From: Massilia sp. HP4
Lineage (GTDB): Bacteria > Pseudomonadota > Gammaproteobacteria > Burkholderiales > Burkholderiaceae_D
Direction: 5' to 3'
Length of the DNA: 64,000 bases
Assembly (NCBI RefSeq): GCF_005222695.1
Contig: NZ_STGG01000064.1
Span: 124,001-188,000 of the forward strand
A program made the position numbers and the translations under genes. Shown here one piece after another: positions 35,724 through 44,182 of this stretch (position 1 is its first letter; each line of letters begins with the position of its first letter). The notes below the pieces were generated by a model that did not search any database, had not been told where the DNA came from, and was given only the letters and a program-made list of their open reading frames with translations.

Positions 35724-37958
35724 CTAGTTCAAGGTCACGCTCTGCCCTGCGACGGTCACGGTGCGCACCGTGCCCGAGGTGGAGATGCTCACCGCCGGCT
35801 TCTTGCAGCCGACGTCGAGCAGCACCAGGAACTCGGCGGTCGACCTGCCGTCGTTCTTGAGGTAGAAGGCGCCATGGTCCTCGACCACATTGACCTTGGC
35901 GCCCGGACCGATCCACTTGGCGAAGCTGGCGTCCGCGTTCAGCGAGCGCAGGCACAGCGACTGGCCGCCGGCCGCCACCTTGACGTTCTGCGCATCCAGC
36001 ACCGACATGATGACCGGCGTGTGGAAATTCCACTCATAGGTGCGCGCCACGGTGCTGGCCAGGCGGTCGCGCACCAGGATCGCGTTGCCCGCATTGCGCA
36101 GGTGCCAGACCTGGCGCCTGGCCATGGTCAGCTGGCCGCCATACGAGGCGGTGGCGTCGCCCTCGACGAAATCATGGCTCGGCTGGGCCGCGAAGCCGGT
36201 GATCTTGCCATTGCGCTGCAATTGTTCACGGTAGCCCGTCACCAGCTGGCCCTTGCCGCCATCGAAGGTGATGGCGTTCTGCGAACGGGTCTGGTGGTAC
36301 CAGTCGTTCCAGTAGGGCGAACCGTACCAGTCGTACCAGCCAGCCTTGACCAGCAGCGGCTGGCCGGCGCTCGACAGCAGGATGCCGTTCTGGTCGCCGT
36401 GGCTGTGGTTGAACGAGCCGTAGGGGCTGGACTTGAAGTACAGCGAGGTACGCGCGGTCGATCCGATATCGGTATGCATGGAGGCCCAGCCGATACTCGG
36501 GTAATAGGCCGAATCGGTCGGCGGCGCCTTGGTCCTGGTGCCCTTGATCGGCATTGGGTATGGCGCTTGCAGCAGGCTCAGCGTGTCTTCGGTGCCGCCC
36601 AGGCTGGCGACATACCAGGCCGCGCGTGGCGATACCATGCGCGAGCCGAAGGCGTGCCAGACGCGGGTGTCGGGCCTGGTCTCGGAGCCGTCGCCGAAAG
36701 CATGGACGCGCGAGCCCGGCGGCGTGAACTGCGAGGCGAAGTCGAGCAGGCCCTGGGCCCAGGGCTTGGCATAGAAATTCACGCCGGAGGCCTGCGACAT
36801 GGGATCCCACAGCGCGACCAGGTAGCCGGCCGCGTATTCGGCATAGGCGGTGCCGTTGGCGTAGCCGCCCTCCTCGCCGCTCCAGGGAGACGGCGAATTG
36901 GCGTAGGCGCGGAACGAGAAATCGAACCATTTCTGCGCTTCCGGAATATCGCCCAGGGCCAGCGTCGAGATCAGCGACAGGAAGATCAGGCTCGTGTTGC
37001 CGTGCGAGTCGAACGGGTACTGGTCGAGGCGGCCGTTATCGCCGGCCAGGTTGCCGTAGATTTCCTCGGCGCGGACCTTGACCGTGTTCAGCCAGCGCGC
37101 GCGACGCGGCGCATCGAGGTCGCCGGCCAGGATGTCGACCGCCTTGATCAGCGAGACCGAGATCTGGCGCGTCGCCTGGTCCTGGTTGGCGTAGCTGGTG
37201 GGCCCGGTCGGGTCGAGCGCGGCCAGCTGGTCGCCCCGGCGCAGCGCCTCGTCCAGGAAGATGCGCTCGCCCCTGATGCGCCACATCACGGCGGCGGCTT
37301 CGAGCTGGCGGCTGGCTTCGTTGATGCGCTGGCGGATGTCGGTCTGCTGGGTGGCCATGGCCGCCGTCAGCGGCGAGCTGATCACGATCGGCCAGCGCGC
37401 ATCGCTCACTGCCGGCACGGCATTGGTCTGCAGCTTGATCTCGTTGATCATGCGGCTGACGTAAGGGCCGAGTTCGGCACGTTTGGCGCTATTCCAGCTG
37501 GCGTACGGAGTAAACGACGACGGCAGCGAACGCGGCCGTGCCTTGGACGCGATGCGCGCGCGCAGCGTCGCATTGTCGGGCACCTCGAACAGGTTCGACC
37601 TGCTGGTGATCGAGAAGCCGCGCGGGGTCGACCAGTCGTTGCTGCCCACCGGACGCACGCGCCAGGTGTACTTGCCCAGGGCCAGGGCCTTCGATGGCAG
37701 ATACCAGTTGCGCTCCACCAATACCTTGCCCGGTGCGCCGCCGGCGGGCGTGATTTCGAGCTCGTAGGCGGCCGGTCCGTTGGCGTGGCGGGCCCAGGTG
37801 AATCCGGGCGGATTCTGTGCCTGGACCTGGTTCAGGTCCGGACCCGGCTGGACGACCAGGGGATCAAGGGACTGGACCCAATCCGCGCGCGCGCTCGTGC
37901 ATACCAAGAGCGACGCCAGCGCCGCGGCGCGGACGAGACCTTTCCGGTGAAATTTCAT
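35724..37958 (-). CDS. Secreted heparinase II/III-like protein with Fn3-like N-terminal domain
   Basis: 744 residues with GGAG upstream of the ATG. A signal peptide ends CTSARADW (about 25). A beta-sandwich (about 35-120) contains PPGFTWARHANGPAAYELEI and KYTWRVRPVGSNDWS, matching the N-terminal domain of DUF4962-type proteins. A helical toroid (about 150-450) and a beta domain (about 500-740) follow, with SPYGSFNHSHGDQNGILLS, in which the paired His residues resemble the heparinase II/III active site, and YGSPYWNDWYHQTRSQNAI. The best guess is a periplasmic or extracellular polysaccharide lyase acting on the exopolymer. It is a second, differently organised heparinase-fold protein in the same region. 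Confidence 0.9.
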   Translation of the reverse strand: MKFHRKGLVRAAALASLLVCTSARADWVQSLDPLVVQPGPDLNQVQAQNPPGFTWARHANGPAAYELEITPAGGAPGKVLVERNWYLPSKALALGKYTWRVRPVGSNDWSTPRGFSITSRSNLFEVPDNATLRARIASKARPRSLPSSFTPYASWNSAKRAELGPYVSRMINEIKLQTNAVPAVSDARWPIVISSPLTAAMATQQTDIRQRINEASRQLEAAAVMWRIRGERIFLDEALRRGDQLAALDPTGPTSYANQDQATRQISVSLIKAVDILAGDLDAPRRARWLNTVKVRAEEIYGNLAGDNGRLDQYPFDSHGNTSLIFLSLISTLALGDIPEAQKWFDFSFRAYANSPSPWSGEEGGYANGTAYAEYAAGYLVALWDPMSQASGVNFYAKPWAQGLLDFASQFTPPGSRVHAFGDGSETRPDTRVWHAFGSRMVSPRAAWYVASLGGTEDTLSLLQAPYPMPIKGTRTKAPPTDSAYYPSIGWASMHTDIGSTARTSLYFKSSPYGSFNHSHGDQNGILLSSAGQPLLVKAGWYDWYGSPYWNDWYHQTRSQNAITFDGGKGQLVTGYREQLQRNGKITGFAAQPSHDFVEGDATASYGGQLTMARRQVWHLRNAGNAILVRDRLASTVARTYEWNFHTPVIMSVLDAQNVKVAAGGQSLCLRSLNADASFAKWIGPGAKVNVVEDHGAFYLKNDGRSTAEFLVLLDVGCKKPAVSISTSGTVRTVTVAGQSVTLN

Positions 37959-38173
37959 GCTGAAGCTCCGAGAAGAACGAGAATTTGTTCAAGGACTGCG
38001 CCGCGATCGGGCGCTTGATGCCTGCTGCTCACGTCGGGTGACGCTTGCTTGATGGGAAGAATGTTACCGCAGGTTTTTTTGAACAAAATCAACTTCTCTA
38101 AGGAAATTTTGCCTTGCGCGTGTTTTTTTTTCTTCGTTCGCGAGAATCCAACACAGGAGATTTAACATTTGGC

Positions 38174-38194
38174 GAACAGGATGTTCTGTCCTGT
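38174..38194. promoter_or_regulatory. Overlapping inverted repeats upstream of the heparinase-like gene
   Basis: Within the 272-bp AT-rich gap between the GT2 stop (38231) and the heparinase-like start (37958) lie two overlapping palindromes. GAACA-GGA-TGTTC occupies 38174-38186 and ACAGGA-N7-TCCTGT occupies 38176-38194. No T-run follows on either strand, so an operator is more likely than a terminator. The rest of the gap holds long T/A runs and no protein-like frame; it probably contains the promoter of the heparinase-like gene. Confidence 0.45.
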
Positions 38195-38230
38195 AACTGT
38201 CGTGTTCGATATGAGAAGACTGTGCGATAA

Positions 38231-39013
38231 CTAGGTTTGCTTCTCTTCATGTCGATGCTGCAGCGCATGCATCCGTTTCAGGTAACGCAGGCAATAGATG
38301 CCGAAGGCCAGCGGCGCCTTGCCGGCATGGCGCCGGCGCACGGCGAACTCTTCACGCCGCGCGGCGACCCGGTTGCTCGACGAGACGCTGCCGGCGTGGT
38401 CGCGAAACACCGTCAACACCCGGTCGAGCATCGCCGGCCGGAAAACCGCGCCCAGCCGCAGCCACAGGTCGATGTCCATCGCATAGCGCAAGCCCTCGTC
38501 GAACATGCCGACCCGCGTGAACACGTCGCGCCGAACGAACACGGCCGGGTGCGGGATCCAGGCGCGGCCGGCTGCAAAGGAGTGGTACGAGTAGGGGCGC
38601 ATCGCGTTCTGCGGCAAAAGCCTGCCATCCTTGAGCACCCGGATATTGCCGAACACCCAGGCCGGTGGCCGGCCTGCCGCCCCGACCTGTTCGACACAGC
38701 GGCGGACGACTGCCAGCACCGATGGGTCGGCGTAGTAATCGTCCGAATGCAGATGGGCGATGTAGTCGCCCGTGGCTGCGGCGATGCCTGCATTCATGGC
38801 GCGGCCGATGCCGCCCTTGACGTCGCGCAGGACGTGCTTGTTGCCGGGATAGGCGGCGAGCAGGTCCAGGGTAGCGTCGTGCGAGCCGGCATCGACGAAG
38901 ATGTGTTCGTGCGCCTGGCACGTTTGGGCCCGGACCGAGGCCAGGGTGTCAGCCAGGGTGGCGGCGCTGTTCCAGGTGCAGGTCACGATCGAGAAGGTCG
39001 GCGGGTTCGGCAT
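38231..39013 (-). CDS. Family 2 glycosyltransferase
   Basis: 260 residues. GT-A fold: SIVTCTWNSAATLADTLASV at the N terminus, GIGRAMNAGIAAATGDYIAH, then the metal-binding DxD-like HSDDYY (near 90), and PHPAVFVRRDVFTRVGMFDE with later YAMDIDLWLRLG. It closely follows the WcaA-like GT2 pattern. It transfers one sugar during repeat-unit assembly; donor unknown. Its start, with GGAG six bases upstream, lies 65 bp inside the 3' end of the preceding GT4 gene, a long overlap in a different frame. It is the last gene of the xrtB-epsI-wzy-wzx-GT run before a 272-bp gap. Confidence 0.93.
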   Translation of the reverse strand: MPNPPTFSIVTCTWNSAATLADTLASVRAQTCQAHEHIFVDAGSHDATLDLLAAYPGNKHVLRDVKGGIGRAMNAGIAAATGDYIAHLHSDDYYADPSVLAVVRRCVEQVGAAGRPPAWVFGNIRVLKDGRLLPQNAMRPYSYHSFAAGRAWIPHPAVFVRRDVFTRVGMFDEGLRYAMDIDLWLRLGAVFRPAMLDRVLTVFRDHAGSVSSSNRVAARREEFAVRRRHAGKAPLAFGIYCLRYLKRMHALQHRHEEKQT

Positions 39014-40232
39014 ACAACTCCAGTAAGTTGGGCAGCAGGCGGGCGCAATCGGCCCCGAAGTCGCGCGGGGGCGTTACCCGGCGCGGCGGGGCGGCGAGCA
39101 GGCGTGCGAGCCGCGCGACCAGGTCTGGCATCGACGCCGCCAGCGCCAGTTGGCCGGGATACTGCTGGTATTGCGCCAGCTCGGGCGTGCCGCCGCGCGC
39201 CAGCGCCAGGCAGCCGCGGCCCAGCGCGAGCGCTTCGAGTAGCGTGGTGCTGCAGGCTTCCTCGCACACCGAGGGCACCACGCACAGGTGGGCGCCTGCA
39301 CTCAGGGCCAGGGTGGCGGCGTGATCCTGCCAGCCCAGGAAGCGCACGGCCGGGCCGGCATGGCGTCGGGCCAGCGCCGCCAGCAGCGGGCCGTCGCCGA
39401 CGATGGTCAGGCGGGCATGCGCCGGTAGCCGGCCGGCGGCGGCATCGAGGAATTCGGCGAAGCCCTTGCCGGCATCGACGCGCCCGGCCAGCACCACCTC
39501 GCCCGCCTGCTGCGGCGGGGCGGCCAGGGCCAGCGCGCGCATGACCGGATAGTCGACGAGGTTGTGGATCACGCGGCTGCGCGACAGATCGGCATCGGGC
39601 ACCGCGCGCAGGAAGCGGCGGCGCAGAAACTCGGACACGAAGACCGTCTTGTGGCGGGCGAAGGCGTGCGCCGCCTGGCTGCGATAGCCGCTCACGGCGA
39701 GCGCCGTCAGCGCGGTGCCGATGTTGCCAGGGCCAGTACCGCGCCTGGTACGGCGCGCAATGCACACGGTGCATTCGGCCGGCGCCAGCCGTTCGCAGAC
39801 GGCGCCATCGACGAAACGCAGATGGGTCAGGCATTCGCTGCCCTGGTCGTGGCGGGTCTGGACGTAGTTGATGCCGTCCCGGATGTACAGGCCCGTCATC
39901 GGCAGGTGGCCGTGGTAATGGACCACGTCGAAACCGGCGGCGTGGGCATCGATGGCGGCGGCGATCCGGCGCGCGAAATACGGGCGCTTGAGTGGATTGA
40001 ATGCGCCCAGCTGCGACTCCTTCCAGCCCGGCCGCGCGATGGCGAAGCCGGGCTTGATGCGTCCGGCGAAACCGATTTGCGCGGCCGGGTCGGCCGACGG
40101 CCGATCGCTGCGACCCAGGATCTCGACCTCGTGGCCGGCCTGCAACAGGCGGTTGGCCAGGGTGACGACGTGCTTGCCCAGGCCGCCGATCTGTTCGCCC
40201 GGCAAATCTTCGGACACCATCAGGATGCGCAT
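38949..40232 (-). CDS. Family 4 glycosyltransferase
   Basis: 427 residues. The N-terminal domain shows MVSEDLPGEQIGGLGKHVVT, as in glycogen-synthase-like GT4 enzymes, and FDVVHYHGHLPMTGLYIRDG. A Cys cluster CERLAPAECTVCIARR (about 150-165) recalls the Cys-rich insert of some GT4 enzymes. The donor domain has GEVVLAGRVDAGKGFAEFLD, VRFLGWQDHAATLALSAGA and CSTTLLEALALGRGCLALAR. The C-terminal end reads into the next gene, a 65-bp overlap. The start is 4 bp upstream of the flippase stop region, consistent with a compact operon. Confidence 0.92.
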   Translation of the reverse strand: MRILMVSEDLPGEQIGGLGKHVVTLANRLLQAGHEVEILGRSDRPSADPAAQIGFAGRIKPGFAIARPGWKESQLGAFNPLKRPYFARRIAAAIDAHAAGFDVVHYHGHLPMTGLYIRDGINYVQTRHDQGSECLTHLRFVDGAVCERLAPAECTVCIARRTRRGTGPGNIGTALTALAVSGYRSQAAHAFARHKTVFVSEFLRRRFLRAVPDADLSRSRVIHNLVDYPVMRALALAAPPQQAGEVVLAGRVDAGKGFAEFLDAAAGRLPAHARLTIVGDGPLLAALARRHAGPAVRFLGWQDHAATLALSAGAHLCVVPSVCEEACSTTLLEALALGRGCLALARGGTPELAQYQQYPGQLALAASMPDLVARLARLLAAPPRRVTPPRDFGADCARLLPNLLELYAEPADLLDRDLHLEQRRHPG

Positions 40233-40235
40233 GCC

Positions 40236-41759
40236 TCACCCTGCCCTGGCGCGCGCCAACTGGCAGCGCGTCTTGAGCCGCGCCCAGGCGCGCTCGCGGT
40301 CGTCGCGCTCGACCACGAACAGCGCGCCGTGCAAGGCCAGCAGCAACACGGTCGCGGCCATGATTGCCATGAAGGCATGCAGGCTGTCGCCCAGCAGCAT
40401 GTCGGCTGTGCTGGCGGCGATGGCCACGAGCGCGATCCCGGCCAGGCCCGGCAGGTAGCCATGGACCAGCAGGCGCCCCAGCGAGGTCGGGACCGTGCGG
40501 CCGTGCACGTAGGCGATGAAGGCCGTGGCGAACACCAGCGACATGGCCAGGTGGCCCCAGGCCGCGCCATCGATACCCCAGCCCGCCACGCCGGCGCCCA
40601 CGACGCCCAGCCCCGCCAGCGCGCGCACCACGGCGAACAGGCCCGAGACGCGCGGATGGCCCATGCCATCGTTGACCAGCGACGGCAGGCTGGTGAGCGA
40701 ATCGACGAATTGCGACAAGGCCATCAGCGCCAGGACGGTGGCGCCGTGGCGCGCGAAGGTCTCGTCCATCCAGTAGTCAAGGATTTGGTGGGCGAACACG
40801 GCCAGCAGCACCAGGATCGCGCCGTTCAGGTAGGCTACGTAACGTGTCGCCTTGAGGTAGACCCCGTCCAGGCGCGCCAGTTCGCCCCGCGCCGCGAGCG
40901 CGCTGGCGGCCGGGAAGAACACCGCCGACAGCCGGAAGCTCAGGCCCAGCACGCGGTTGGCCAGCGTGGCCGCGACCGCGAAATACGCCAGGCCGGCGAC
41001 GCCGACCAGGGCCCCGATCACCAGTTTATCGGCGTGGGCATAGGACAGCGCGGCAAAGCGCGACAGGAACGACCAGCCCGAGAAGCGCAACAGGGCCGCG
41101 CGCGCGCCGCCGCCCGGCCAGCGCCACTGCCAGGCCGGCAGCAGGCGCCGGATCGCGCGCCACAGCAGCAGGCCGTGGATGGCGCTCGCCAGCACGCGCA
41201 ACAGGATCACCTCGAACAGGCCGTGGCCCAATGCCAGCACGCCGACCGTCGCCAGCGGCAGCAGCGCGCCGAACACCATCTCGAGCCGGCCCGAGATGTC
41301 GTAGCGCATCAGGGACTGCGGCACGCTGTTCAGGTAGATCTGTACCTGGCCGAACAGGAAGGCGAGCGCGGCGAGTCGCAAAGTCGAGGTCGCTTCTTGG
41401 TGCAAGGCCGGCGGCACGGTGAACACGGCGTCGACCAGCCAGGCGGCGCTCGCATGGATGCCCAGCGCACCGAGCAAGCCGATGCCGGCATAGGTGGCCA
41501 GGCCGAACGAGATGGTCTCGAAGATGCGGCCGGCGTCGCCGTTGGCCCGGTGCTGGGCGATGTACTTGACCGAGCCGGCGGTAAGGTTGATGTCCATCAC
41601 CGCGAAATAACCGACGATGGCCGTCACCAGCGCGTACACGCCATAGCCGGCCTCGCCCAGCCCGCGCACCACCAGCGGCACCGTGCCCAGCATCACCAGC
41701 GCGGGCACCGCCGCCCCGAGCAGGTTGAACCAGGCGTTGCGGGCCAGGCGCAGCTTCAT
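40236..41759 (-). CDS. Wzx-like polysaccharide flippase (MATE/PST family)
   Basis: 507 residues from the ATG at 41759, which shares TGATG with the stop of the preceding O-antigen-polymerase-like gene; a longer frame exists but is not family-like. Twelve to fourteen hydrophobic helices are spread over the length. The N-terminal pattern NAWFNLLGAAVPALVMLGTV followed by PLVVRGLGEAGYGVYALV is typical of polysaccharide biosynthesis flippases. It is expected to move the undecaprenyl-linked repeat unit across the inner membrane for polymerisation by the adjacent Wzy-like protein. Confidence 0.9.
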   Translation of the reverse strand: MKLRLARNAWFNLLGAAVPALVMLGTVPLVVRGLGEAGYGVYALVTAIVGYFAVMDINLTAGSVKYIAQHRANGDAGRIFETISFGLATYAGIGLLGALGIHASAAWLVDAVFTVPPALHQEATSTLRLAALAFLFGQVQIYLNSVPQSLMRYDISGRLEMVFGALLPLATVGVLALGHGLFEVILLRVLASAIHGLLLWRAIRRLLPAWQWRWPGGGARAALLRFSGWSFLSRFAALSYAHADKLVIGALVGVAGLAYFAVAATLANRVLGLSFRLSAVFFPAASALAARGELARLDGVYLKATRYVAYLNGAILVLLAVFAHQILDYWMDETFARHGATVLALMALSQFVDSLTSLPSLVNDGMGHPRVSGLFAVVRALAGLGVVGAGVAGWGIDGAAWGHLAMSLVFATAFIAYVHGRTVPTSLGRLLVHGYLPGLAGIALVAIAASTADMLLGDSLHAFMAIMAATVLLLALHGALFVVERDDRERAWARLKTRCQLARARAG

Positions 41760-43252
41760 CAGGCCGGCACCAGGTGGCGAGGCGGCGCGCCCTGCCAGGC
41801 CAGCGGACGCGGCGCCGGAACACCTTGCGCGGCCGCCAGCGCCAGGTAAGGCAGACTCAGGCACAAAGCCAGCATCTGGGTCGTGCGCACCTGCGGGAAC
41901 GGCGTGCCGATCAGCAGGTCAGGAATCATGAACGCGAGCCCTGCCGCCCCGGCCGCGCCCAGGCCCAGCAGCTCGGGCGATAGGCTGCGCAGCGCGCGCC
42001 GGGTGAACACGATGAAAGCGACGATGGTCCCCGCCAGCAGCGCCGTGCCCAGCAGGCCGCTCTTGAGAGCGATGTGCAGCACCCCGCTATGAAGGAACAG
42101 GCCGCCGTCCGGATTGTTTTGCCACGAGATGGTTTGGTAGCCGTGATAGCGGCCCCAGGAGCCGATCCCGGCCAGCGGACGGGAAAGAAAGTCACTGAGG
42201 GCCAGCTTCAGTTCGAGCACCCGCTCGCTCTGCGGGCCGAAGCGGCGCGACTGCATATCGTGCAACAGGCCGACGCCCACTTCCCCCACCTCGCCCGCCG
42301 TGCGGGTCTGCGCCAGGCGCCGCGCGGCCACGAAGGCCATGGCGGCGCCGGCCAACGGCATGGCGGCAAAGGTCAGCTGCAGGCGACGTCCGGGTGGGAA
42401 GCGCAGCAGCAGCACCATGAAGGCCAGCACGAAGCCGATCCATGCCGTGCGGCGGTAGGACAGCACCACGCACAGGGCGGTCGCGGCCAAGGTCGACCAT
42501 TCCAGCATGCGCCAGGTCTTGCTGCGATCGGGCTGCTGCGCGCCAAACAGCCCGACGGCGGCGATGGCGAACGCCAGCGTGCACAACAGACTGTCGTTGA
42601 TGTCGAAGAAGGTCAGGCGGATCTGGATCGCGTTCATATTGGCGTAGACATTGTTCGGATCGCCGCCGGATATTGCCCAGCGGCCGAGGCCGAACAGCGC
42701 GCGCGCCAGGCCCGCCAGCATGATGAAGCGCGCCAGCTCGAGCGCGTGTTCGCGGGTACGGAAGGCCAGCAGCATCAGCGAGATCAGCGGCGCCATCCAG
42801 ACGATATTCGAAAAGCCGGATGGCGCGAGCGACTCGGCCGCCGGCACCCCCGCGACGAGGCCGGCGCCGACATGGCAGGCCAGCAGGACGGCCCAGGCTA
42901 GGAACCAGGGGCGCAGGTTGCAGGCCGGCGCAGGATGGCGCTGGGGGCCGCTCCAGGGAGTCGTCGAGAAGCCGGCTGCGACGCGGGCGCAGATCCAGGC
43001 GCCGAGGATGTACCACAGCAGCACGCCGAAGAACAGCATGCCCGAGCCGCGGCTATAGATGCTGCGTGAGGCGAACACGGCCAGGCTGCCGTAGCTGGTG
43101 GAATTGACCCAGAAGAAGACCAGCAGATAGGGATAGACCAGGAAGCGCGGCCAGACGATGCCGACGCCGATGCCGGCCACGGCCGCGATCGACAGGCCGA
43201 TGACGACTAGCCAGGGCAGCGAGTAATAGATATAGGGCAGGAAGTCGCTCAT
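41759..43252 (-). CDS. O-antigen ligase/polymerase-like protein (Wzy-like)
   Basis: 497 residues with about eleven predicted membrane helices and a large periplasmic loop (about 300-385). That loop contains QSRRFGPQSERVLELKLALS and PLAGIGSWGRYHGYQ, the latter resembling the GxGxG-like element before the last helices of the O-antigen ligase domain. A His (LFLHSGVLHIALKSGLLGT) follows, typical of the H(S/N) motif in this family. It probably polymerises flipped repeat units on the periplasmic side. It lies 18 bp downstream of epsI and overlaps the flippase start. Confidence 0.85.
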   Translation of the reverse strand: MSDFLPYIYYSLPWLVVIGLSIAAVAGIGVGIVWPRFLVYPYLLVFFWVNSTSYGSLAVFASRSIYSRGSGMLFFGVLLWYILGAWICARVAAGFSTTPWSGPQRHPAPACNLRPWFLAWAVLLACHVGAGLVAGVPAAESLAPSGFSNIVWMAPLISLMLLAFRTREHALELARFIMLAGLARALFGLGRWAISGGDPNNVYANMNAIQIRLTFFDINDSLLCTLAFAIAAVGLFGAQQPDRSKTWRMLEWSTLAATALCVVLSYRRTAWIGFVLAFMVLLLRFPPGRRLQLTFAAMPLAGAAMAFVAARRLAQTRTAGEVGEVGVGLLHDMQSRRFGPQSERVLELKLALSDFLSRPLAGIGSWGRYHGYQTISWQNNPDGGLFLHSGVLHIALKSGLLGTALLAGTIVAFIVFTRRALRSLSPELLGLGAAGAAGLAFMIPDLLIGTPFPQVRTTQMLALCLSLPYLALAAAQGVPAPRPLAWQGAPPRHLVPA

Positions 43253-43270
43253 CGCGGCGCGGGTGCCTGG

Positions 43271-44182
43271 TTAGTTGTGGGCGGTGGTCGCGGTGGTCGC
43301 GGTGGTCGCGGTGGACGCTGTGGACGCGGTGGTCGCGGTATGTGCAAAGGTCGCGGCCGGAGCGGTCGCCCCGGTTGTCGCGGTAGTGGCTACAACTGCG
43401 TTGGTCGCGTTGCCCGCAGCAGTCGTGGCGGGAGCGGTCGTCGTGGTGGACGCCGCGCCGGTCGCGGGAACCGTGTCCGCCGCGCCCGCGACGGTATCTG
43501 CGCCGATCAGGTGGGCACGGTCGGTGGACGGCAGCACCGACAGCATGTCGGCCACGAAACGGTCTTGCACCCGCCAGGCGGACTGCTCGTCGCCCTGGAT
43601 GGTCGATACCCGTACCAGCATGCCGTCGGGGATCTCGCCCGCCAAGCCGTAGGCGAGACGGCGTAGCTTTTGCTGGATGCCGGCCTTGGTGGCCTTGTCC
43701 CCGATCGTGATCCAGTAGGTGATCGGCTCGTTGCGCTCGGCGAGGCGCGCCACCAGGCGCTTGACCGGCAACTGGCCGTAGCGGGTGGGCAGCAAGTCTT
43801 CGCTGTCCTTGAGCAGTGCAAATCCCTGGGCCACGTAGCAGACCTCGGGCAGGTGCAGCTGCAGTGCCTTGCTCTGGTCGCCGCCATAGGCGATCGACAG
43901 CATCACGCGCTGGCCGTGCCGGTCGATATAGGTGCGCGACAGGGTCTGGTCGTAGATCTTCGCAAGCACGCCCTGCTGCTCGGGATCGGGTTGCAGCGGC
44001 ACGACGCTGGGATCGATCGTCCACGCGCCGAAGCGCTGCGGGATCATTTGTTCCAGGCTGAAGCGTTCGTGCGGCTGCGGCGCGCGCGGCTGCGGCGTCA
44101 GGGCCCTGGTCAGGGCCGAGGTGGCGGCCATGGCCAGGCCCAGCACGATGCTGACGGCCAGGTGGCGGCGCAGCGGTGTCAT
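43271..44182 (-). CDS. epsI: Exosortase-associated protein EpsI, with long Ala/Thr tail
   Basis: 303 residues; the ATG at 44182 overlaps the xrtB stop as ATGA. An N-terminal membrane segment (about 8-28) is followed by the EpsI domain (about 40-215), with GAWTIDPSVVPLQPDPEQQG, QVMLSIAYGG-like RVMLSIAYGGDQSKALQLHL, PEVCYVAQGF (the family cysteine) and ITYWITIGDK. From about residue 230 to the end there is a low-complexity tail of Ala and Thr (STATTATTATTAHN at the end) not expected in EpsI. In the DNA it is a 9-bp repeat. EpsI accompanies exosortases in exopolysaccharide loci; its biochemical role is unknown, and some exosortases are fused to it. Confidence 0.93.
   Translation of the reverse strand: MTPLRRHLAVSIVLGLAMAATSALTRALTPQPRAPQPHERFSLEQMIPQRFGAWTIDPSVVPLQPDPEQQGVLAKIYDQTLSRTYIDRHGQRVMLSIAYGGDQSKALQLHLPEVCYVAQGFALLKDSEDLLPTRYGQLPVKRLVARLAERNEPITYWITIGDKATKAGIQQKLRRLAYGLAGEIPDGMLVRVSTIQGDEQSAWRVQDRFVADMLSVLPSTDRAHLIGADTVAGAADTVPATGAASTTTTAPATTAAGNATNAVVATTATTGATAPAATFAHTATTASTASTATTATTATTAHN
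43281..43334. repeat. 9-bp tandem repeat inside the 3' end of epsI
   Basis: Six consecutive 9-bp units, consensus GCGGTGGTC (43281-43334), with single-base variants GCGGTGGAC and GCTGTGGAC. On the coding (minus) strand they encode the Ala-Thr-Thr-type tail of EpsI. As an in-frame repeat, copy number could vary without frameshift. Confidence 0.85.

Noticed and set aside
35502-38018. An 838-codon plus-strand frame opposite the heparinase-like and GT14 genes
   Set aside because: It spans two minus-strand genes and the gap between them, has the composition of an antisense frame and no recognisable domain.
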